From an uncultured Microbacterium sp. (lineage in GTDB: Bacteria; Actinomycetota; Actinomycetes; Actinomycetales; Microbacteriaceae), in contig CANSLE010000098.1 of the NCBI GenBank assembly GCA_947647645.1, forward strand, positions 1 through 8,047: 8,047 nucleotides of DNA. The letters run 5' to 3'. The translations under genes and the position numbers were made by a program. How positions within the stretch are numbered: position 1 is the stretch's first letter; every line of letters starts with the position of its first letter. Below, one piece after another: positions 1-6,192 of the stretch. The notes below the pieces were generated by a model. The model worked only from the letters and a program-made list of their open reading frames with translations, had not been told where the DNA came from and ran no database searches.

Positions 1-1446
1 GTCACCGTCACGGACGGGCCGGGCGCCCCGCTCGCGGCGCGGCTCGGGGGCGTTCTCGTCGAGCAGCAGCGGCGTCTCGCCCTGGGCGACGACGGCGAGC
101 GCAGCCGCGACATCCGCCTCGGGCACGTCGTGGTGGGTGACGTAGTGGTTGATGATGTCGCGGAAGCGGTCGATGCGCTCGGTCTCGGCCAGCGCCGCTG
201 TGATCGCGTCGTCGAAGCGGGTGAGACGCGTCGCGTTGACGTCCTCGGCGCTCGGCAGTGACATCTCGGTGAGCGGCTGGCGCGTCGCCTTCTCGATCGA
301 GGCCAGCATGCGGCGCTCGCGCGGAGTGACGAAGCTGATCGCGTCACCCGAGCGGCCGGCGCGGCCCGTGCGGCCGATGCGGTGGACGTACGACTCGGTG
401 TCGATCGGCAGGTCGAAGTTGACGACGTGGCTGATCCGCTCGACGTCGAGACCGCGCGCGGCGACGTCGGTGGCGACGAGGATGTCGAGCTTGCCGTCCT
501 TGAGCTGGTTGACGGTGCGCTCGCGCTGCGCCTGGGCGACGTCGCCGTTGATGGCAGCCGCCGCGTAGCCGCGGGCCCGCAGCTTCTCGGCGAGGGTCTC
601 GGTCTCGTTCTTCGTGCGAGTGAAGACGATCATGCCCTCGAAGTTCTCGACCTCGAGGATGCGGGTGAGCGCGTCGACCTTCTGCGGGTACGAGACCACC
701 AGGTAGCGCTGGGCGATGTTGGTCGCGGTCGAGGTCTTCGCCTTGACGTTGATCTCCTCGGCATCCTTCAGATACGTGCCCGCGAGGCGACGGATCTGCG
801 GGGGCATCGTCGCGGAGAAGAGCGCGACCTGCTTGCCTGCGGGAGTGTCGGCGAGGATCGTCTCGACGTCCTCGGCGAAGCCCATCTTGAGCATCTCGTC
901 GGCTTCGTCGAGCACGAGGAAGCGCAGCTCGGACAGATCGAGGGTGCCCTTGTCGAGGTGGTCCATGATGCGGCCGGGGGTGCCGACGACGATGTGCACG
1001 CCGCGGCGGAGCGCCGACAACTGCTGACCGTAGCCCTGGCCGCCGTAGACCGGCAGCACGTGGACGCCGCGCAAGTGACCCGCGTACGACTCGAACGCCT
1101 CGCACACCTGCAGCGCGAGCTCGCGGGTAGGCGCGAGGACGAGCGCCTGCGGCGTCTTCTGCGACAGGTCGAGCTGCGACAGGATGGGCAGGGCGAACGC
1201 GGCCGTCTTGCCGGTGCCGGTCTGCGCGGTGCCGAGCACGTCGCGGCCCGCGAGCAGGGGCGGGATCGTCGCCGCCTGGATCGCCGACGGCGTCTCGTAG
1301 CCGACGTCCTTCAGCGCCTTGAGCACCGCGGCGTCGAGGCCGAGATCGGCGAAGCCGTGCGCCGCCGGCGCCTCGGCGACGTCGGCGGAGTGGGTGTCGG
1401 GCGCGGAAGCGGCCTCGACGGGATCGGTCATGCTGTCAGAGGCCAT
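1..1446 (-). CDS. DEAD-box ATP-dependent RNA helicase (C-terminus cut off by window edge)
   Basis: Unwinds RNA duplexes using ATP; likely role in ribosome assembly, RNA decay or cold adaptation in the cytoplasm. 482 residues are visible and the frame is open to base 1. All core motifs are present in order: Q-motif region near residues 45-60, motif I AQTGTGKT (74-81), motif Ia APTREL, motif Ib VGTPGR, DEAD (180-183), SAT (211-213), motif V ARGLDVERISHVVNFD and motif VI HRIGRTGRAGR starting at H355. After the helicase core the visible tail ends in an Arg/Glu/Pro-rich stretch. Relatives of the DeaD/CsdA type usually continue for another 60-150 residues, often with a DbpA-like RNA-binding domain, which would lie outside the window. 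ATG 1446 is preferred over the in-frame ATG at 1431 because a TACCGT -10 box lies 6 bases upstream of 1446, which suggests a leaderless start; neither ATG has a Shine-Dalgarno site. The exact DeaD/RhlE/CsdA subtype is not settled. Confidence 0.95.
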   Translation of the reverse strand, partial: MASDSMTDPVEAASAPDTHSADVAEAPAAHGFADLGLDAAVLKALKDVGYETPSAIQAATIPPLLAGRDVLGTAQTGTGKTAAFALPILSQLDLSQKTPQALVLAPTRELALQVCEAFESYAGHLRGVHVLPVYGGQGYGQQLSALRRGVHIVVGTPGRIMDHLDKGTLDLSELRFLVLDEADEMLKMGFAEDVETILADTPAGKQVALFSATMPPQIRRLAGTYLKDAEEINVKAKTSTATNIAQRYLVVSYPQKVDALTRILEVENFEGMIVFTRTKNETETLAEKLRARGYAAAAINGDVAQAQRERTVNQLKDGKLDILVATDVAARGLDVERISHVVNFDLPIDTESYVHRIGRTGRAGRSGDAISFVTPRERRMLASIEKATRQPLTEMSLPSAEDVNATRLTRFDDAITAALAETERIDRFRDIINHYVTHHDVPEADVAAALAVVAQGETPLLLDENAPEPRRERGARPVRDGD

Positions 1447-1452
1447 AGGACC

Positions 1453-1458
1453 ACGGTA
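1453..1458 (-). promoter_or_regulatory. -10 box TACCGT for the helicase, leaderless spacing
   Basis: Read on the minus strand, TACCGT (fits TANNNT) is followed by six bases and then the ATG at 1446, so transcription would begin at or next to the start codon. It lies in the 26-base gap between the helicase and the DUF427 stop codon. No convincing -35 box is visible. Confidence 0.55.
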
Positions 1459-1472
1459 GTCGCCCGGCGCCG

Positions 1473-1970
1473 TCACCACCCCATCGAACCGGGCACACCC
1501 TTGAACGGCCCCACCACGTTCGCCGTCACCCACCCGCCGTAGAACCCTCCCGGCTGGGGCGTGACGACCTCCCCGTCGACGGTGCATTCGTCCATCGGTG
1601 CGGCGTACACCGCCACCCGATCACGCAGGATGCCGAAGCCCGCCGACGGCTGCGGATAGTTCCACGCCGCAGCGCGACGGGTGATCCCGCCGCCGACCAC
1701 GTCGAGATAGCGCGCGGTCCCCTTGAACTCGCAGAACGAGGAGCCCGCGGCATCCACGAGCGCGCGCGGTGCGAAGTCGGCGATCGGGAGGTAGTAGACG
1801 GGCGGGTGGCTGGTCTCGAGCACCCGCACCGCGTCGCCGGTGTCCGCGATGAGCTCGCCGCCCAGTCGGATCGTCACCCGCGCGGACACGGGCTCGACGC
1901 GCGGCGGGCGCGGGTAGTCCCACACCGACTCCTGGCCGGGTGCGGGTGTGTCGGGTCGTGGGCGGGGCAC
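1473..1970 (-). CDS. DUF427 (PF04248, NTP_transf_9) domain protein
   Basis: A 165-residue cytosolic protein of the DUF427 family, recognised from the N-terminal PGQESVWDYPRPP (residues 11-23), LETSHPPVYYLP (51-62), a CEFKG motif at 80-84 with YLDV following, WNYPQP (103-108) and the C-terminal GGFYGGW...VGPFKG...MGW. It spans essentially one full domain. I know of no established biochemical activity; the Pfam name nucleotidyltransferase-like is not a demonstrated function. The start is a GTG at 1970: the N-terminal PRPxP...PGQESVWDY layout fits relatives as I remember them, and TACAGT lies 6 bases upstream. An ATG at 2009 would add 13 residues, but they look non-coding and have no -10 box or Shine-Dalgarno site. 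It lies 26 bases upstream of the helicase on the same strand, so read-through into the helicase is possible. Confidence 0.9.
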   Translation of the reverse strand: MPRPRPDTPAPGQESVWDYPRPPRVEPVSARVTIRLGGELIADTGDAVRVLETSHPPVYYLPIADFAPRALVDAAGSSFCEFKGTARYLDVVGGGITRRAAAWNYPQPSAGFGILRDRVAVYAAPMDECTVDGEVVTPQPGGFYGGWVTANVVGPFKGVPGSMGW

Positions 1971-1976
1971 CCGCCC

Positions 1977-1982
1977 ACTGTA
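1977..1982 (-). promoter_or_regulatory. -10 box TACAGT for the DUF427 gene, leaderless spacing
   Basis: Minus-strand TACAGT is followed by GGGCGG and then GTG at 1970. This matches the TANNNT-to-start spacing of actinobacterial leaderless genes and is the main reason for choosing the GTG start. No good -35 hexamer is seen at the usual distance; its position would run into the first codons of the divergent LON-domain gene. Confidence 0.6.
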
Positions 1983-2007
1983 CGTCGCCGGGTGTTTGAC
2001 TGGGCCC

Positions 2008-2613
2008 ATGACGGTGATGCCGATGTTCCCTCTCGGATCGGTGCTCTTTCCCCACACACCGCTGCCGTTGCGGGTGTTCGAATCCCGCTACCTGCAGCTG
2101 ATGGGCGAGCTGCTGGACAGCGACGACCCCCGCTTCGGCGTCGTGCTGATCGAGCGCGGTCGCGAGACCGGCGGCGGCGACCAGCGATCGGGAATCGGCA
2201 CGTTCGCCCGGCTCGTGAACGTCGCCGCCGGAGCGGACGCCCTCCAGGTCGTCGCCATCGGGGGCGACAGGTTCACGGTCGATCACTGGCTCGACGACGA
2301 CCCCTACCCCCGCGCCGAGGTAACCGTTCTTCCAGCGCTGGAGTGGAACGACGCGCTGACGCCGTTGCGGGTCGAGGCCGAGGCGATCGTGCGGCGTGTG
2401 ATCGGCCGCTTCCCCGATGCTCCCTGGGGTCCCCACATCGAGCTGTCGGACGATCCACTGGCCGCTGTGTGGCAGATCGCCGCCATCGCTCCGCTCGTGG
2501 AATACGACCAGCAGGCGTTGCTGCGCGCTGCGACGACGGGCGGGCTCCTACGCCAGGTCATCGATCTGACGCTCGAGGTCGACGAGATCTGGCCCGCGAT
2601 CGACGAACGGTAG
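2008..2613 (+). CDS. LON substrate-binding (N-terminal) domain protein, stand-alone
   Basis: A 201-residue protein consisting only of the Lon N-terminal substrate-recognition domain (PF02190 type), without the AAA+ ATPase or the Ser-Lys protease domain. The family hallmark is the opening MFPLGSVLFPHTPLPLRVFE (about residues 6-25) followed by SRYLQLM, then the FGVVLIERG strand (about 43-51), the GIGTFARL segment and the GGDRF strand. The C-terminal half is helical, with LRVEAEAIVRRVIGRF and a closing LLRQVIDLTLEVDEIW. Stand-alone members are common in bacteria; a substrate adaptor or peptide-binding role is inferred, not shown. ATG 2008 is chosen by family pattern; in-frame ATGs at 2017 and 2023 also precede the conserved FPLG. 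No Shine-Dalgarno site is visible. A TTGACT stands 6 bases upstream, where a leaderless -10 box would be, but it lacks the conserved A at position 2. The gene is convergent with the alpha/beta hydrolase, with only 33 bases between the stops. Confidence 0.9.
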   Translation: MTVMPMFPLGSVLFPHTPLPLRVFESRYLQLMGELLDSDDPRFGVVLIERGRETGGGDQRSGIGTFARLVNVAAGADALQVVAIGGDRFTVDHWLDDDPYPRAEVTVLPALEWNDALTPLRVEAEAIVRRVIGRFPDAPWGPHIELSDDPLAAVWQIAAIAPLVEYDQQALLRAATTGGLLRQVIDLTLEVDEIWPAIDER

Positions 2614-2646
2614 GCCGCGCCGAGTGCTCTGGTGGATACGGGCTCA

Positions 2647-3438
2647 TCAGGGACGACTGTCCGCGCCGAGCGCACCGGGGAGCGCGAGCGGCGCGCCGAT
2701 CCACTGCGCGAGCACACGATTGAACAGCTCCCACTCCCGGACGTGCCAGTCGTGACCCGCGCCGGCGACCTCTGCGCTCAGGCCATGCGGCACGTGTGCA
2801 GCCAGCCGGACGACGGAGCGACGGGCCAGTCGGGACTCCCGCGCCCCCGCCAGGGCGAGCACCGGAGCGGTGCACCCGCGCAGGTCCTCTACCGGAGTGC
2901 CCGCCAGGATCTGGGTGCTCAGCCGCCGGAAGTCGCCGACCCGTAGCGGTGCACTCGATCGCAGATGTTGCGCGTACGCGGCCCGGTCGAGGCCCATGCG
3001 GCGGCTGATCAGGCGATGCGTCGCCGGGAGCGCGACCAGCGGCCAGGAGGCCGCGTCCAGCATCCTCCACAGGGCGGTGTCGGGCATGGTCACCGCGCCG
3101 GTGAGCAGAGCATCGTGCACGAGCGCGGGATGCCGCGCCAGCAGCCGAATCCCGACGTCGGCTCCCAGCGAGAAGCCCACCAGATGCACCGGCCCCGGGG
3201 TGAGGTCGACGATCGTCTGCGCGACCGCGTCGGCGGCGGCATCCATCGTCGTCCAGCGGATGCCGCGACTGGCGCCGTGGCCGGGAAGATCGAACGCGAG
3301 GCAGCGGTGGGCAGCGCCGAAGGCGGCGAGCTGCCGGTGCCAGGAGACGCCCGCCCACGCCGCGCCGTGCAGAAAGACGAGAGGCGCACCGGAGCCACCG
3401 GTGTCGATGACCGCGAGCGAGGGGGACGGGTCGGACAT
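2647..3438 (-). CDS. Alpha/beta-fold hydrolase
   Basis: A 263-residue cytosolic alpha/beta hydrolase; substrate unknown. It has the N-terminal oxyanion-hole motif HGAAW (24-28), the family DLPGHG motif (50-55), and the nucleophile elbow GFSLG (88-92) with S90 as catalytic nucleophile. The catalytic histidine is probably H229 in AGAGHDWH. The acid after strand 6 is less clear: the usual position reads LALAGARES, so E201 (or a nearby residue) may serve. The cap region is about residues 115-185. The length is normal for esterases, haloperoxidase-like enzymes and C-C hydrolases, and nothing visible separates these. Start ATG 3438 has no Shine-Dalgarno site but has TACCAT 7 bases upstream. It is transcribed alone: its 3' neighbour (LON domain) converges on it and the small gene at 3641 diverges from it. 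Confidence 0.93.
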   Translation of the reverse strand: MSDPSPSLAVIDTGGSGAPLVFLHGAAWAGVSWHRQLAAFGAAHRCLAFDLPGHGASRGIRWTTMDAAADAVAQTIVDLTPGPVHLVGFSLGADVGIRLLARHPALVHDALLTGAVTMPDTALWRMLDAASWPLVALPATHRLISRRMGLDRAAYAQHLRSSAPLRVGDFRRLSTQILAGTPVEDLRGCTAPVLALAGARESRLARRSVVRLAAHVPHGLSAEVAGAGHDWHVREWELFNRVLAQWIGAPLALPGALGADSRP

Positions 3439-3445
3439 CAGGCCG

Positions 3446-3451
3446 ATGGTA
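3446..3451 (-). promoter_or_regulatory. -10 box TACCAT for the alpha/beta hydrolase, leaderless spacing
   Basis: Minus-strand TACCAT is followed by seven bases (CGGCCTG) and the ATG at 3438. This fits TANNNT at leaderless distance. The -35 region is not recognisable. Confidence 0.55.
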
Positions 3452-3640
3452 GCCCGTTCGGGGCGGCGACACCCCTTCCGGGCGGCCCGGATGAAAGTCG
3501 GTCCTGGATCGATGAGGAGGTTGCTGGGAACGCGAGCGGAGCGGCATCCGCCCTGCCTACTGTCGGTGTACCTTCCTTGCCGCGAGCGCCCCAGCGGGAT
3601 CGGCGGGAGTCGTCATCGATGTTCAGCAGAAAGGCACGAC
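3452..3640. other. Divergent intergenic region between the hydrolase and the small protein gene
   Basis: It should hold the promoter of the 62-residue gene and upstream sequence of the hydrolase. Two plus-strand TANNNT words are present, TACTGT at 3558-3563 and TACCTT at 3569-3574, but neither has a convincing -35 partner, so no promoter is assigned. One copy of the octamer GGATGCCG (minus strand, 3542-3549) lies here. An in-frame upstream ATG at 3512 could extend the small gene, but the added residues are Arg/Pro/Cys-rich and look non-coding. Confidence 0.5.
3628..3634 (+). promoter_or_regulatory. Ribosome binding site AGAAAGG for the small protein gene
   Basis: AGAAAGG matches the anti-Shine-Dalgarno end of 16S rRNA and ends six bases before the ATG at 3641. 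It decides this start over upstream in-frame candidates and is the strongest evidence that this short frame is a real gene. Confidence 0.65.
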
Positions 3641-3829
3641 ATGGCCGCCAACCAGACCATCTTCACCGCGTTCGGAGCTGCAGACAGCGTGGAGGAATCC
3701 GTCGCACAGCTCGAGAGCAGCATCCGCGACCAGCTTGGCGACAGGGTGGTGGAATCCGTCTCGCACAGCTCCTACGACTCGGCGGATGTGTTCGTCGCGA
3801 CCGCGGTGGTCGTCTCGCGCGACGCGTGA
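3641..3829 (+). CDS. Small hypothetical protein, 62 residues
   Basis: I do not recognise this family. It is an acidic, soluble 62-residue protein with no signal peptide or membrane segment. By eye its pattern is strand (QTIFTAFG, 5-12), helix (about DSVEESVAQLESSIRDQLG, 15-33), strand (RVVESVSHSSY, 35-45), strand (DVFVATAVVVSRDA, 49-62), that is beta-alpha-beta-beta. This order and length resemble dodecin-like small proteins, but the conserved tryptophan of flavin-binding dodecins is absent, so that function is not claimed. Support for coding: a good Shine-Dalgarno site, GC-rich third positions, alternating hydrophobic strands, and a hairpin that starts five bases after the stop. It stands alone, diverging from the hydrolase and converging on the BCCT transporter. 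Confidence 0.65.
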   Translation: MAANQTIFTAFGAADSVEESVAQLESSIRDQLGDRVVESVSHSSYDSADVFVATAVVVSRDA

Positions 3830-3834
3830 TCGGC

Positions 3835-3850
3835 GCGGGGATCACCCCGC
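3835..3850 (+). terminator. Small stem-loop just after the small gene
   Basis: GCGGGG (3835-3840), loop ATCA, CCCCGC (3845-3850) form a perfect 6-bp stem five bases after the stop codon. There is no T-tract, so it may be a stability element or part of a tandem terminator with the longer hairpin that follows. Confidence 0.5.
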
Positions 3851-3854
3851 ACGA

Positions 3855-3900
3855 CCGCGCCTGATCAGCTCCTGGGCGACCGGGAGCCGATCAGGCGCGG
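3855..3900. terminator. Strong 46-base hairpin between convergent genes, probable bidirectional terminator
   Basis: The 12-bp arms CCGCGCCTGATC (3855-3866) and GATCAGGCGCGG (3889-3900) are perfectly complementary. After one A/C mismatch the stem continues with GCTCC/GGAGC, a T-G wobble and GG/CC, closing on the tetraloop GCGA (3876-3879), which is of GNRA type when read on the plus strand. In total there are about 20 paired positions. It lies between the stop of the 62-residue gene (3829) and the stop of the BCCT gene (3926), where it can serve both. No T-tract flanks it, as is common for actinobacterial terminators. Confidence 0.8.
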
Positions 3901-3925
3901 CACCCCGGCATCCGTCGCGCCGGCG

Positions 3926-5578
3926 TCACTGACGCGAGCGTCGCCACCACGCCGGCATCCGCACGCCCTGCTCGTTGCCGCTCTCGACGTCGAGGCCGTA
4001 GTGCTCTCCGACGTAGTCCACGAGCTGAGCCCGCTCGGCGCGGTCGTACACGCGCCGCTCCCGGCGGAACGCGATGATGGTCGACCAGCAGATGAGCAGC
4101 ATCACCACGCTGAACGGCAGGGCGATCGTGATGGCCGCGGTCTGCAGCGCCGACAGTCCGCCCGCCAGGAGCAGGGCGATCGCGAGCGCCGCGGTGGCGA
4201 GCGTGAAGAACACCCGCACCCACCGCTTCGGCTCCGCGTCGCCGCCGGTCGCCAGCATCCCCATGACGAGGGCGCCGGAGTCGGCTGACGTGACGAAGAA
4301 GATGCCGATCAGCACGATCGCGCCGATCGTGAGCACCTGACCGGCCGGCAGGTGGGTGAACAGCTGGAACAGCGCGCCCTGAAGGTCGACGCTGCCGTCT
4401 GCCAGCAGCATCGATCCGGGTGCGTTGAGCTCCTGGTAGAGCGCCGAGCCTCCGAGCACCGCGAACCAGAGGATGCCGACCAGCGTCGGCACGATGAGCA
4501 CGCCCAGCACGAACTCGCGGACGGTCCTCCCCTTGCTCACGCGGGCGATGAAGATGCCGACGAACGGCGCCCACGAGATCCACCAGCCCCAGTAGAATGA
4601 CGTCCAGGACGCTTGCCACTGTTCACCGATCTCGCCCTGGAATGCGCTCACCGTGAAGCTCAGCCCGACGAAGTTCTGAAGATAGGCGCCGATCGACTGG
4701 ACCCACTCGCGCAGCAGATACTCGGTGTGGCCCGCGAAGAGCACGAACACGAGGAGTAGGGCCGCCAGCAGGAGGTTGAAGGTCGACAGCCACTTCATGC
4801 CCTTGGCCACGCCCGACAGCACCGAGAACAGCACGAAAACCGTGATGACGCCGATGATGACGATCTGCATGCCCGTGTCGGGCGTGCCGACGCCGGCGCT
4901 CGACAGCCCCGCGCTGATCTGCATGACACCGAGACCGAGCGAGGTGGCGACGCCGAAGACGGTGCCGACGAGGGCGAGCGTGTCGATCACGTTGCCCCAG
5001 GTGCCGCGCACGTACCTGCCGAGGAGCGGCTCGAGCGCCCAGCGGATCGAGATCGGGCGACGGCGACGGTGGATGGCGTACGCGAGCGCGACGCCGATGA
5101 CGACGTAGATCGCCCACGCCTGCACGCCCCAGTGGAGGTACGTCTGGGTGAGCGCGCTCTGCGCCAGCTGCGCATCGGTTCCCGTGACGCCGGGGCGGGG
5201 TGAGACGAAATGGCTGAGCGGTTCGCTCACGCCGTAGAACACCAGCCCGATGCCCATACCCGCCGCGAACAGGAGCGAGAACCACGCGCCGACGGAGAAC
5301 TCCGGCTCGTCGTCGTCCCGCCCGAGTTTGATGTCACCGAACCGGCTGAACCCCAACACCAGCGCGAAGGCGACGAAGAACGCCGCGATCAGGACGTAGT
5401 ACCAGCTGAACGTGCGGACGATCGCGGCCTGCACCGTCGCGAAGGTCGTCTCGGCGACCGCCGGGAACAGCACGGCGAACGCGGTCACCGCAAGGATGAT
5501 CGCCGCCGCAGGCCAGAACACCCACCGCGCGATAGGACGCGAGGCGAGAGGATCGGCCGCCGGACCCGCCCCGCTCAT
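3926..5578 (-). CDS. BCCT-family betaine/choline/carnitine-type transporter
   Basis: A 550-residue inner-membrane secondary transporter that imports quaternary-amine compatible solutes, probably glycine betaine, with sodium or protons. About 12 hydrophobic segments are readable. Family marks: FAAGMGIGLVFYGVSEP (104-120); HWGVQAWAIY (149-158), whose W150, W155 and Y158 keep the spacing of the BetP aromatic box (W189, W194, Y197); and the BCCT signature around SFYWGWWISWAPFVG (327-341) with W332, W333 and W336 matching the BetP W373/W374/W377 pattern, followed by IFIARVSKGRTVREF. The cytosolic C-terminal tail (about 45 residues) is shorter and less basic than the BetP osmosensing tail as I recall it, so osmotic gating is uncertain. 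The frame is open up to 6118, but that part runs antiphase through dcd; ATG 5578 overlaps the dcd stop as ATGA, indicating translational coupling. Substrate (betaine, choline or ectoine) cannot be decided from sequence alone. Confidence 0.95.
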   Translation of the reverse strand: MSGAGPAADPLASRPIARWVFWPAAAIILAVTAFAVLFPAVAETTFATVQAAIVRTFSWYYVLIAAFFVAFALVLGFSRFGDIKLGRDDDEPEFSVGAWFSLLFAAGMGIGLVFYGVSEPLSHFVSPRPGVTGTDAQLAQSALTQTYLHWGVQAWAIYVVIGVALAYAIHRRRRPISIRWALEPLLGRYVRGTWGNVIDTLALVGTVFGVATSLGLGVMQISAGLSSAGVGTPDTGMQIVIIGVITVFVLFSVLSGVAKGMKWLSTFNLLLAALLLVFVLFAGHTEYLLREWVQSIGAYLQNFVGLSFTVSAFQGEIGEQWQASWTSFYWGWWISWAPFVGIFIARVSKGRTVREFVLGVLIVPTLVGILWFAVLGGSALYQELNAPGSMLLADGSVDLQGALFQLFTHLPAGQVLTIGAIVLIGIFFVTSADSGALVMGMLATGGDAEPKRWVRVFFTLATAALAIALLLAGGLSALQTAAITIALPFSVVMLLICWSTIIAFRRERRVYDRAERAQLVDYVGEHYGLDVESGNEQGVRMPAWWRRSRQ

Positions 5579-6180
5579 GCGCCGCGGGCTCCGGCGTCGC
5601 TCGAGCTGACATCGGTCCGGTGGAAGTTCTGGAACGAGCGCGACGCCGTCGGCCCCCGCTGTCCGTGATAGCGGTTGAGGTAGGGGCCGGTGCCGTACGG
5701 GTTCTCGGCCGCCGACGACAGGCGGAAGAAGCAGAGCTGGCCGATCTTCATCCCCGGCCACAGCTTGATCGGCAGCGTCGCGACGTTCGACAGCTCCAGG
5801 GTCACGTGCCCGGAGAACCCCGGGTCGATGAAGCCGGCCGTCGAGTGGGTCAGCAGTCCGAGCCGACCGAGGGAGGACTTGCCCTCCAGCCGCGCGGCGA
5901 TGTCGTCGGGCAGGGTCACCTGCTCGAAGGTCGAGCCGAGCACGAACTCGCCCGGGTGCAGGATGAAGGGCTCGTCGGGCTTCACCTCGATCAGATGCGT
6001 AAGGTCGGGCTGGTCCGCGGCGGGATCGATGAAGGGGTACTTGTGGTTGTCGAACAGCCGGAAGTACCGGTCGAGCCGCACGTCGACACTCGACGGCTGG
6101 ACCATCGCGGGGTCCCACGGCGCGAGCCCGACCCGTCCGGCGGAGATCTCGGTGCGGATGTCACGATCGCTGAGCAGCAC
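5575..6180 (-). CDS. dcd: dCTP deaminase, probably bifunctional dCTP deaminase/dUTPase
   Basis: Converts dCTP toward dUMP in the cytoplasm, supplying thymidylate synthesis; the mycobacterial-type enzyme does both deamination and dUTP pyrophosphorolysis. 201 residues. Family motifs: MVQPSSVDVRL (26-36), the GKSSLGRLGL phosphate-binding stretch (100-109, with S102 and R106), STAGFIDPGFSG (113-124) with A115, the HVTLELSN motif (125-132) with catalytic E129, LWPGMKIGQL (140-149) and the C-terminal closing tail HGQRGPTASRSFQNFH (172-187). The numbering of S102, R106, A115 and E129 agrees with what I recall for M. tuberculosis Dcd. A short Ser/Ala/Gly tail extends past the usual end. The start is GTG at 6180, 6 bases after a TAGGCT box; no Shine-Dalgarno site. 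It sits 9 bases after the TetR stop and overlaps the BCCT start by ATGA. Confidence 0.97.
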   Translation of the reverse strand: MLLSDRDIRTEISAGRVGLAPWDPAMVQPSSVDVRLDRYFRLFDNHKYPFIDPAADQPDLTHLIEVKPDEPFILHPGEFVLGSTFEQVTLPDDIAARLEGKSSLGRLGLLTHSTAGFIDPGFSGHVTLELSNVATLPIKLWPGMKIGQLCFFRLSSAAENPYGTGPYLNRYHGQRGPTASRSFQNFHRTDVSSSDAGARGA

Positions 6181-6186
6181 GCGGCC

Positions 6187-6192
6187 AGCCTA
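6187..6192 (-). promoter_or_regulatory. -10 box TAGGCT for dcd, sharing bases with the TetR stop codon
   Basis: Minus-strand TAGGCT is followed by GGCCGC and the GTG start of dcd at 6180, the spacing expected for a leaderless mRNA. Its first three bases (6192-6190) are the TAG stop codon of the upstream TetR gene, so one codon may serve two purposes. A promoter here would let dcd and the transporter be expressed independently of the TetR gene. Confidence 0.6.

Noticed and set aside
382..1542. Long plus-strand open frame (386 codons) opposite the helicase
   Set aside because: Its translation is low-complexity Arg/Asp/Val/Leu text with no motif, and it is antisense to a helicase with every conserved motif. 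High GC makes such mirror frames common.
1971..2009. Longer DUF427 start at ATG 2009
   Set aside because: Adds residues not matching the family, lacks both a -10 box at leaderless distance and a Shine-Dalgarno site, and would overlap the divergent start; kept only as an alternative.
2614..2646. Possible terminator between the convergent LON-domain and hydrolase genes
   Set aside because: No stem of useful length and no T-tract is visible in these 33 bases.
2558..3547. Minus-strand open frame overlapping the hydrolase, and the plus-strand frame 2870-3640 ahead of the small gene
   Set aside because: Both are Arg/Pro/Ser-rich out-of-phase readings of the hydrolase region without motifs; the hydrolase frame has the nucleophile elbow and catalytic histidine.
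5579..6118. Upstream extension of the BCCT reading frame by 180 codons
   Set aside because: The extension runs out of phase through dcd and has no membrane or family character; ATG 5578 at the ATGA overlap is the better start.
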